Assembly (NCBI GenBank): GCA_937920345.1 | Contig: CALGVA010000039.1 | Location: 1-28,411, forward strand | Reading direction: 5' to 3' | From: an uncultured Lachnospiraceae bacterium | GTDB taxonomy: Bacteria > Bacillota > Clostridia > Lachnospirales > Lachnospiraceae | Length of the DNA stretch: 28,411 nucleotides | In this document: piece after piece, positions 22,712 to 28,411 of the stretch | How the letters are laid out: each line of letters opens with the position of its first letter | Position numbering within the stretch: position 1 is the stretch's first letter | Made by a program: the position numbers and the translations under genes | Notes under the pieces: generated by a model | The model's database searches: none | Told to the model about the DNA's origin: nothing | Seen by the model: the letters and a program-made list of their open reading frames with translations, nothing else

Positions 22712-23629
22712 ATGCAATATAAGGAAGAATCTACGGAGCATGGTTCCATACAATATGATTTGAACAGGCAGGCCGGGACAGCGGTTGTGTCCGGTTACCG
22801 GGGCAAGGATACGGAGCTTATCATTCCGGACGCGGTGGATGGCTGTACGGTGGCTGTGATCGGCAAGAAGGCTTTCCTGAGCAATAAGCTGCTCAGGCAG
22901 ATTACCTTGCCGGAGACGATTGTGCGGATAGACGACTGGGCATTTGCCTATTGTGCTAAGCTGACGAAGATCCTCCTGCCGTATCATCGTATAGAGACCG
23001 GACAGGGGATATGCAAGGAATGCTTCCGGCTGGAGCAGATTGTCAATGAGAATGCGGATGAAAACGAGAAAAGAACGACGGATGTTGCATGGCTGCTGGC
23101 GGCAGTCATGAGCCGGCTGGATGCGTTCTATCTTTTTGACTTTGAGAATGCGGGGACGGATGAGTGGCTCGGGCAGTGGGATAACAGGATGCAGTCCGTT
23201 ATGAGAAAAGAGGATGCGGAAGGATTCTCCAGAATGCTTCTGTGCGGCGAGGAGGATTACGGAAGCAAGGAAAATAATCTGGACTATTATAAGGAGCAGC
23301 GCAGGCGGGAGAAGGTCAGACTGGCTATGCTGCGCCTGATGCATGACTATGGACTGGCGGAGGCTGTCAGGGCGGAACTGGAAGCTTATCTTCTGGCACA
23401 TATCAAGGGACAGCAGACGGAGGAGACATGGAAGGTCGTGTTGGAAGAGTACGGGGATGACCTGCGGTATTATCAGTTCCTGACGAGACTGGGCGGCGTC
23501 AATGAGGATAACTTTCAGGCAATGATGGAGGATCTGGGCGAGTCGCATACGGAAATGAAGGCATACCTGATGAAATATCACAGTGAACAGCATAAGGAGG
23601 AGGATGCATTCGGGGCATTTGTGCTGTGA
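22712..23629 (+). CDS. Leucine-rich repeat (BspA-type, LRR_5) protein
   Basis: 305-aa protein without a signal peptide or membrane helix. Residues about 25-90 hold short BspA-like repeats: ELIIPDAVDG, IGKKAFLSNKLLRQITLPETIVRIDDWAFAYCA in two units (positions about 45-80), then LTKILLP. The remainder (about 95-305) is a charged helical region with no family recognised. G+C returns to about 35 of 60 (22801-22860), matching the VWA and MoxR genes, so it probably belonged to their operon before the Fic pair entered; it starts 19 nt after that pair. The ribosome site is weak. A cytosolic scaffold or adaptor for the MoxR/VWA pair is an inference only. Confidence 0.75.
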   Translation: MQYKEESTEHGSIQYDLNRQAGTAVVSGYRGKDTELIIPDAVDGCTVAVIGKKAFLSNKLLRQITLPETIVRIDDWAFAYCAKLTKILLPYHRIETGQGICKECFRLEQIVNENADENEKRTTDVAWLLAAVMSRLDAFYLFDFENAGTDEWLGQWDNRMQSVMRKEDAEGFSRMLLCGEEDYGSKENNLDYYKEQRRREKVRLAMLRLMHDYGLAEAVRAELEAYLLAHIKGQQTEETWKVVLEEYGDDLRYYQFLTRLGGVNEDNFQAMMEDLGESHTEMKAYLMKYHSEQHKEEDAFGAFVL

Positions 23630-23950
23630 GATATGTTGGTCATTTTCCCGTGTATAGACAAGAGCTATTTGACATATGATAGCACGCAATGAGGCATACA
23701 GCAATTCATCCTCAGACGAAAATTCCACGTGTTTCGTAATACTTCCGGTAATAGCTTTCTAAACAATATATTCTTGATATATGTAAGGATCTGTGCCAGG
23801 AGGGAGAGATAAACTATCGGGATCAGCACTCCGGTTGGGTAACAAAATTTCTGTTATCATTTTTTTACCATATCGCCCGACAAAATCTTCCGGTTTTAAT
23901 GTAAGTTGACCTAGTAGTTAATGATGGTTCCAGAACTGAGCGTGAATTAA
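23630..23950. other. Gene-poor region between the LRR gene and the sigma-factor operon
   Basis: About 320 nt with no intact gene of normal length on either strand. It holds a possible minus-strand gene remnant (23759-23917). G+C falls here and stays lower for the rest of the window, so this may be an old junction. No promoter for the LRR-side genes is visible. Confidence 0.4.
23759..23917 (-). pseudogene. Possible C-terminal remnant of a minus-strand gene
   Basis: An open frame of 52 codons ends at TAG (23761-23759). It includes LKPEDFVGRYGKK and then ILLPNRSADPDSLSLPPG and DPYIYQEYIV, a composition that looks like real protein. An internal ATG at 23860 lacks a ribosome site, and upstream the frame is closed by TAA at 23920. 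No family was recognised. It may be chance. Confidence 0.25.
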
Positions 23951-23954
23951 TAGG

Positions 23955-23981
23955 AGAGAGTAGAAAAATGCTCTCTTTTTT
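23955..23981 (+). terminator. Small intrinsic terminator
   Basis: AGAGAG (23955-23960) pairs with CTCTCT (23971-23976), loop of 10 nt, followed by a run of T. It has only 6 pairs but a good T run. It isolates the sigma-factor operon from upstream transcription. Confidence 0.5.
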
Positions 23982-24008
23982 TGATTTGTAGGTATAATAT
24001 GGTATAAT
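23981..24008 (+). promoter_or_regulatory. Promoter of the sigma-factor operon with tandem -10
   Basis: TTGATT (23981-23986), 16 nt, TATAAT (24003-24008) with TGG just before it (extended -10). The 10-mer GGTATAATAT occurs twice in tandem (23991-24000, 24001-24010), giving two possible -10 boxes 10 nt apart. Confidence 0.5.
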
Positions 24009-24227
24009 ATACTAAAAAAATAGGAGAAATAAGCGATAACAACTAAAGAGATTTGTGAAAAATATGGTATTGAATCTTCTGATTTGGAGGAGATAAGATT
24101 TTCATTTGGCTATAAAAATGTTAAATTTTTTGAGAATTTGAAAACCTTTTTCCAGTGTCATGACAATATATATACGCAAGGGCAAATCTTTGCAAGTCGA
24201 CTTGAAAGAAGAAGGAGGATGGCTGCT

Positions 24228-24767
24228 ATGAATAATGACGAATTCGAGCGGTTTGTCCTGAAGTTTGGAAAAGATATTCTGCGGTTTTGCCGGATGACAG
24301 CCGGAAATGCGGAAAATGGGGACGAACTGTATCAGGACACTATGCTCAAACTGCTGGAGAAAAAGAAAAGACTGGACTCTATGCAGAATACAAAGAGTTA
24401 CGCTTTATCCACTTCAATTTATCTTTGGAAAAATAAGAAGAAAAAATATGCAAACAGGATGAGGCTGGTTCCGATTGACAGTATGGATGAGATGTCTGAT
24501 GAGGGATATGGGTTTGCTGATTATGATAACGAAGTTTCCCCAGAACATATTGTATTAAAGCAAAATGAGATAGATATGATTCAGGGATTTGTTAAAACTA
24601 TGCCGGAGAAGTACAGAATACCAATCTATCTGTATTATTCAGCAGATATGCAGATAAATGAGGTATCTAAGATTCTTGGACTGCCGGAAGGAACCGTCAA
24701 AAGCCGGATGCGGAAAGCAAAGAAAGAGTTAAAAGAAAAATTGGAGGCGATAGGATATGACAGATGA
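24228..24767 (+). CDS. Sigma-70 family (ECF-like) RNA polymerase sigma factor
   Basis: 179-aa sigma factor with region 2 near residues 10-75 (FERFVLKFGKDILRFCRM through DELYQDTMLKLLEKKKRL) and region 4 near 120-175 (MPEKYRIPIYLYYSADMQINEVSKILGLPEGTVKSRMRKAKKEL, by position). No region 1 or 3, so it is ECF-like. The start at 24228 has AAGGAGG with 9 nt spacing. The ATG at 24219 touches that ribosome site and is rejected. The frame continues open upstream to 24033, which is odd (see findings). Its stop overlaps the next gene, a DUF4179 protein likely to be its anti-sigma factor, by 11 nt. Confidence 0.9.
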   Translation: MNNDEFERFVLKFGKDILRFCRMTAGNAENGDELYQDTMLKLLEKKKRLDSMQNTKSYALSTSIYLWKNKKKKYANRMRLVPIDSMDEMSDEGYGFADYDNEVSPEHIVLKQNEIDMIQGFVKTMPEKYRIPIYLYYSADMQINEVSKILGLPEGTVKSRMRKAKKELKEKLEAIGYDR

Positions 24768-25938
24768 AAAATTGGATCAAATCTTAAAGCAGGCCCTTGC
24801 TCCTGAAATAGATGACAGAGAAATCCGGATACATAGAAGGAGGAAGGATACTATGAAAAAATTCGGCAAAATAGGAAAAGGTGTGGCAGCGGCAGTGGCA
24901 GCGGCGGTTATTGGAACCTGCGGACTGGGATACTTTAATCCGGTACTTGCAGCGAAGATTCCATTGATTGGAAAGATTTTTGAGAAGGTTGACGATGATG
25001 TCACATATTCCGGAGACTATACGGATAAGAAAACTGTCCTGACAAATGAGGATTCTGTGGGGAACTTGGATACATCGGACTATACCGTATCTGACAAAGG
25101 AATCACACTGACTGCATCAGAAGTCTATTGTGATGGATATTCCATATTTCTTACAGTTAATATTGAATCAGAAGATGCAGATTTCACGCATATTCCGGAA
25201 CATTATACAGGCATGAATGCTGCAGATAACCAGACAGCCGCAGGATTTTATATAGACGGAACATGGAGTGTGGATGGAAGTTCACCTGAGTGGCTAGAAA
25301 ATACATTTGATGGAGAAGTAATCGACAGCCAAACATTCGCAGGTATGCTGAAGATAAATCTTGCGGAGAAACACACAGGAAGCGGCGAACTGAGCTTAAA
25401 TATAAACGGTCTTGGTTATGATGATGACAGGATGCTTGACGGCGAAGAAATATCGGCATCTCACTGGACGGATGGCGGCTGGAATATTGTTATTCCGTTT
25501 GCGGTAAACGGAACAGATGTAAGAATGATTAAAGTGGGTGAGAAAAAGGGGAATATAACGCTTGAAGATGTAGTGGTATCTCCTTATCAGGTAATTGTCC
25601 GTGCGACAACACCGGGAGAGCAGAGAGAACTGACAGACGACAGGAGAGAAAAACTGCTTTCAAAAGATCCCGATATGACAGATGCAGAGATGTTTGAACT
25701 TCTTGGGTGGTCTTTTGAACCCTGTTATACAATTTGCTTTAATCAGGATGGGGAACTGCTTTATTCAGACACGGAAATGGCTGGCAGAGCCGGATTTGCT
25801 GTTCAGGGGAAAGAAATCAAAACATTGTATGTCTTCATTTTTGACAATCTTGACGACTGGTCTTTGATGGAACAGGAAGGAATGAACAGCAGTGCTGCAG
25901 ACCGGGCTGTCATTTCAAAGGAAATCCGTGTAGAGTAA
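24757..25938 (+). CDS. DUF4179-domain membrane protein, putative anti-sigma factor
   Basis: 393-aa protein. Residues 1-40 are a charged cytosolic part that could bind the sigma factor. Residues about 42-58 are one hydrophobic helix with AAAVAAAVIG, followed by NPVLAAKIPLIGKIF typical of DUF4179 proteins. The remainder (about 65-393) is an extracytoplasmic domain rich in beta strands. The gene overlaps the sigma-factor gene by 11 nt, the usual sigma/anti-sigma coupling. The expected function is to hold the sigma factor at the membrane and release it on an envelope signal; the signal is unknown. A terminator follows at 26002-26039. Confidence 0.85.
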   Translation: MTDEKLDQILKQALAPEIDDREIRIHRRRKDTMKKFGKIGKGVAAAVAAAVIGTCGLGYFNPVLAAKIPLIGKIFEKVDDDVTYSGDYTDKKTVLTNEDSVGNLDTSDYTVSDKGITLTASEVYCDGYSIFLTVNIESEDADFTHIPEHYTGMNAADNQTAAGFYIDGTWSVDGSSPEWLENTFDGEVIDSQTFAGMLKINLAEKHTGSGELSLNINGLGYDDDRMLDGEEISASHWTDGGWNIVIPFAVNGTDVRMIKVGEKKGNITLEDVVVSPYQVIVRATTPGEQRELTDDRREKLLSKDPDMTDAEMFELLGWSFEPCYTICFNQDGELLYSDTEMAGRAGFAVQGKEIKTLYVFIFDNLDDWSLMEQEGMNSSAADRAVISKEIRVE

Positions 25939-26001
25939 GTGGGCAGAACTTTTTAAAATTAAGGAATATATGATACGTAAACGGATCAGGTATTAAGGCG
26001 G

Positions 26002-26039
26002 AAAGCGTTTGTTGGAAGAAAACCAATGAACGCTTTTTC
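26002..26039 (+). terminator. Intrinsic terminator after the DUF4179 gene
   Basis: AAAGCGTT (26002-26009) pairs with AACGCTTT (26029-26036), with further TTGG/CCAA pairing within, followed by T residues. Confidence 0.7.
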
Positions 26040-26068
26040 TTGATAGCAGGTTAAAGGTAAAGTACAAT
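26040..26068 (+). promoter_or_regulatory. Promoter of the two-component operon
   Basis: TTGATA (26040-26045), 17 nt, TACAAT (26063-26068). It starts right after the preceding terminator, and AAAGGAG then leads to the response-regulator start at 26099. Confidence 0.6.
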
Positions 26069-26098
26069 AGAAACGATATTGGTTAAAGGAGCGATAGA

Positions 26099-26827
26099 AT
26101 GTACAGAGTCGGGATATGTGATGATGATAAAATTTTGTGTTCCTTGCTGGAGGAACAGATTCAAGGGCTATCGGCAGAATTATCAGTAAAATTTGAAATA
26201 GAGGTATGGTATAGTGGAGAGAGTTTGGAGTGTGATTTGAAAAAAGGGGTAGGATTGGATATCCTTTTTCTTGATATTGAATTGTTGCAGAAAAATGGCA
26301 TTGCAATAGGAACTTTTATCCGTGACGAGATGAGGGATACAGATACCCACATCGTCTATATTTCTTCAAAGCAGAGTTACGCGATGGAACTTTTTAAAAT
26401 GCAGCCATTGGAATTTCTTGTAAAGCCAATTTCCGCTGTACGGTTGCGAGAAGTGCTTGAAAGAAGCATGAAAAGGAAAAAGTATGCGGAAAGCTGCTTT
26501 GAATATCAAAGAGGAAGCCGGATTTTTCGTGTGCCGGTTAAGGAAATATTATATTTCATGAGTATGGATAAAAAGATTTTGATGATAAAAAAAGATGGAC
26601 AGGAGGAATTTTACGGGAAACTGAAAAATGTCATGGAACAGCTTCCGGCAGGATTTCTGATGATACATCAGTCGTATGTGATACATCAGGAATATGTGAG
26701 TGAGTATTCTTACGAAAGCATAAAAATGATGAATGGCGATGTCCTGAGTGTCAGCAAACCATACAGGAAAGAAGTCAGGGCAAAAATCAAACAGTATTTG
26801 AAGGAAAAGATGTACAATGTATTATAA
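26099..26827 (+). CDS. LytTR-family response regulator (AgrA-like)
   Basis: 242-aa regulator. The N-terminal receiver (about 1-120) has the acidic pocket CDDD (8-10), the phosphorylation site at D59 in LFLDIEL, YISSKQ, and the lysine segment FLVKPIS. The C-terminal LytTR DNA-binding domain (about 135-240) has the FRVPVKEILYFMSMDKKILMI region, then LPAGFLMIHQSYVIHQEYV, typical of the family. It overlaps the sensor kinase gene by 11 nt, so they are translationally coupled. Regulated targets are not evident; the downstream lipoprotein ORF is separated by a terminator. No agrB- or agrD-like gene is in the window. Confidence 0.93.
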   Translation: MYRVGICDDDKILCSLLEEQIQGLSAELSVKFEIEVWYSGESLECDLKKGVGLDILFLDIELLQKNGIAIGTFIRDEMRDTDTHIVYISSKQSYAMELFKMQPLEFLVKPISAVRLREVLERSMKRKKYAESCFEYQRGSRIFRVPVKEILYFMSMDKKILMIKKDGQEEFYGKLKNVMEQLPAGFLMIHQSYVIHQEYVSEYSYESIKMMNGDVLSVSKPYRKEVRAKIKQYLKEKMYNVL

Positions 26828-28079
26828 AATAGGATATGAATTGATGGTGGTTTTGATAGTAGGGATTTTACATACGGCATTATTGAAAAAGGTTCTGGAT
26901 ACCTTTTTGCCCTCAGGGGATAAGAGCAGGCTGATATGGAAAATCGTCTTTGCGGGATACTATCTGTTGACAACAGCCGCCTACAGCGTATTCCATGTAT
27001 CATTTTTCTATGAAATGTGTAACCTGGCGGGTATCATTGGCGTGACGTATTTTTACCGTGGGGCATGGGAGAAAAAAATATGGATTTCCCTGGTCTTTTT
27101 CTGCATGGATACAGGCAGTGGGGCAGCTGTATTTTTTGCCGGTTCAGAGATGATCAGAATGCAGCAGAGTGCGGTTTCTTCCTTGCTTTTGCTGATCTGC
27201 GTGATGGTTGTCTGCCATATTCCTGATCCGAAAGAAAGCAGGGAAAAAGCGCTTGATAAAAAGCAGATGATGTTGCTGTCTGTAATTCCGATGTTGAGCG
27301 TGACGGTATTTCGGGGGTTGATGTATGGAAACATTGGCAGTCTGACAGCGGTATTTGTTTGTGTTGTGGTTTTGGCGCTTAATCTGTGTGTGTTTTATTT
27401 GTATCATATTTTGCTAAAAAACTATGTACAGCTAAGGGAACAGGATATTTATAAACAGCAGACGATTGCTTATCAGAACCAGTTTGAGATTATGAAAGAG
27501 TCGCAGAGCCGTATCAGGGCATTAAGGCATGATATGAAAAACCATGTGCTGGCGCTTGAAGGATTGGCAAAAGGTTCAAAGTCGGAAAAACTGATCGAAT
27601 ATCTTGATGCCATGCAGGAGTTTATGCAGACGCCGTCAGAACATATTTATACAGGGAATGAAGCTTTGGACAGCCTGTTGAATTACAAGCTGCAAAGGGC
27701 AAAAGAAGAATTAAAAAAAGTGGAAACGGATATTGTGCTTCCGGAGAAGATGAATCTGCACTCTTTCGATTTTAATGTCATTGTTGGAAATCTATTGGAC
27801 AATGCGATAGCGGCAGCTGTTCAGACAGACGAGCGGTTTTTGAAAATCAGTATGCGGATGGAAAATAGTATTTTGTTTCTGTATATGGTAAACAGCTGTA
27901 TGGGGATTCCCGATGGTGTATGCGAAATACGCAGACTGTCAGAAAAGTCTCTTGCAGGGCATGGCATAGGACTTACAAACGTCCGTCGGATCGTGGAAAA
28001 ATATCATGGCGATATAGAAATGCATTGTAAAGACAACGATATGGAAACAGAGATTATGCTGTATATGAAAAACCTATAA
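26817..28079 (+). CDS. GHKL-domain sensor histidine kinase (AgrC-like)
   Basis: 420-aa membrane kinase with about six hydrophobic helices in residues 1-200 (sensor), a coiled linker at about 205-230, and the phosphoacceptor region ALRHDMKNH with H238. The GHKL ATPase part shows NLLDNA (N325-A330) and GHGIGLTNV (G381-V389). This is the peptide-sensing AgrC-like class. It overlaps the response regulator by 11 nt. The ligand is unknown. The gene ends at a strong terminator, and no peptide-processing gene follows in the window. Confidence 0.93.
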   Translation: MYYKIGYELMVVLIVGILHTALLKKVLDTFLPSGDKSRLIWKIVFAGYYLLTTAAYSVFHVSFFYEMCNLAGIIGVTYFYRGAWEKKIWISLVFFCMDTGSGAAVFFAGSEMIRMQQSAVSSLLLLICVMVVCHIPDPKESREKALDKKQMMLLSVIPMLSVTVFRGLMYGNIGSLTAVFVCVVVLALNLCVFYLYHILLKNYVQLREQDIYKQQTIAYQNQFEIMKESQSRIRALRHDMKNHVLALEGLAKGSKSEKLIEYLDAMQEFMQTPSEHIYTGNEALDSLLNYKLQRAKEELKKVETDIVLPEKMNLHSFDFNVIVGNLLDNAIAAAVQTDERFLKISMRMENSILFLYMVNSCMGIPDGVCEIRRLSEKSLAGHGIGLTNVRRIVEKYHGDIEMHCKDNDMETEIMLYMKNL

Positions 28080-28085
28080 AATATT

Positions 28086-28119
28086 GAAAAAGCTGTCATA
28101 TGTTCATGGCAGCTTTTTC
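28086..28119 (+). terminator. Intrinsic terminator of the two-component operon
   Basis: GAAAAAGCTGTCAT (28086-28099) pairs with ATGGCAGCTTTTTC (28106-28119), one G-U pair, loop of 6 nt, with the T run inside the right arm. Confidence 0.8.
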
Positions 28120-28153
28120 ATAAAGGTCTTTTGGTCTGATTTCGGAAAAAATA

Positions 28154-28162
28154 TGGTATAAT
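28154..28162 (+). promoter_or_regulatory. Extended -10 promoter before the lipoprotein ORF
   Basis: TGGTATAAT: a TG-extended -10 with TATAAT at 28157-28162. The 13-mer AATATGGTATAAT (28150-28162) also occurs at 23996-24008 before the sigma-factor operon. No good -35 was seen. It lies 81 nt before the lipoprotein start. Confidence 0.4.
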
Positions 28163-28243
28163 TTCGCCGGAATTAAAAAAAGCAGATGAAAAAGTGTATA
28201 ATCCCTTATAACCCGGATGGGGCATTTACAGGAGGAATATACA

Positions 28244-28393
28244 ATGAAGAAAAGATTTTTAAGCGCACTGATAGCAGGGATATGTGTATTGACGGGCTGC
28301 CAGAAAGCGCCGGAAGTGTCTGCGGACAGCGATGTTTATCACGCAAAAAGTTCTTTAGAAAGTCTAACTATTAAAAGTCAAGACCTAAAATGA
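28244..28393 (+). CDS. Short lipoprotein ORF, possibly a broken longer lipoprotein
   Basis: AGGAGG precedes the ATG. The 49-aa product begins with a lipoprotein signal peptide: MKKRF, a hydrophobic core, and the lipobox VLTGC with the lipidation cysteine at residue 19. After that comes a short, polar tail ending at TGA. Codons after that TGA stay open to the window end (KFFDEV), so the TGA may be a nonsense change in a longer gene cut off by the window. A 62-codon ORF in another frame (28186-28374) covers this start and is taken as a shadow, since it lacks a ribosome site. The role is unknown. Confidence 0.55.
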   Translation: MKKRFLSALIAGICVLTGCQKAPEVSADSDVYHAKSSLESLTIKSQDLK

Positions 28394-28411
28394 AAATTTT
28401 TCGATGAAGTG

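Noticed and set aside
22685..23728. Minus-strand ORF of 347 codons opposite the LRR gene
   Set aside because: It mirrors the LRR gene's codon bias, has no ribosome site, and starts on a GTG inside a gene-poor stretch. Its first 30 codons lie outside the LRR gene and look mildly protein-like, but that is not enough.
28186..28374. 62-codon ORF overlapping the lipoprotein start
   Set aside because: No ribosome site, and the alternative frame has AGGAGG, signal peptide and lipobox.
1..28411. tRNA, rRNA, CRISPR arrays or transposase genes
   Set aside because: I saw no cloverleaf-like sequence, no regular spaced direct repeats and no transposase or integrase motifs in the window.

Overview
The window looks like a chromosomal segment of a low-to-mid GC Firmicute, most likely a gut-type Lachnospiraceae/Clostridia member. 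The reasons are strong AGGAGG ribosome binding sites, sigma-A promoters with near-consensus hexamers, a HrcA/CIRCE-controlled groESL operon, a bifunctional RelA/SpoT enzyme, TraX and DUF4179-type proteins, and an AgrC/AgrA-like two-component pair. The assignment comes from gene content and style only; no database search was run.

Layout. 71-889 (-): a PHP-family histidinol-phosphatase-like gene. 1143-4391 (+): the lower glycolysis block gap, pgk, tpiA, with a strong terminator between gap and pgk and another after tpiA. 4547-6950: a MATE exporter (-) divergent from an AraC-family regulator (+). 7027-9773 (+): two putative signalling proteins, one a fusion of a C_GCAxxG_C_C cysteine domain to a degenerate GGDEF and an apparently intact EAL domain, the other a second degenerate GGDEF protein. 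10201-12228 (+): groES-groEL behind a clear promoter and a perfect CIRCE operator. 12349-13679 (-): a TetR regulator and a CPBP membrane protease in one operon with a palindromic candidate operator. 14112-17084 (+): rel and a metallo-beta-lactamase-fold hydrolase. 17364-18125: TraX-like membrane protein. 18236-23629 (+): a VWA-like/DUF2201 protein, a MoxR-type AAA ATPase and a short leucine-rich-repeat protein, interrupted by an AT-rich RhuM-like/Fic (Doc-type) pair. 24228-28393 (+): sigma factor with DUF4179 putative anti-sigma, LytTR response regulator with GHKL sensor kinase, and a short or broken lipoprotein ORF.

A 140-bp palindrome-ended repeat lies just before rel, and its right half is repeated before groESL.

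The region most worth attention is 18.2-23.6 kb. A metal-site VWA protein, a MoxR ATPase and an LRR protein look like one remodelling machine, and a toxin/antitoxin-like Fic cassette of clearly different base composition sits inside it with only 18-19 nt spacers. The RhuM-like gene itself contains a perfect 30-nt palindrome. The second point of interest is the cysteine-domain/EAL fusion, a possible redox- or metal-linked cyclic-di-GMP phosphodiesterase. From about 23.6 kb to the end, the DNA is AT-richer than the 14-21 kb part and carries surface-signalling genes, so it may be an accessory region.
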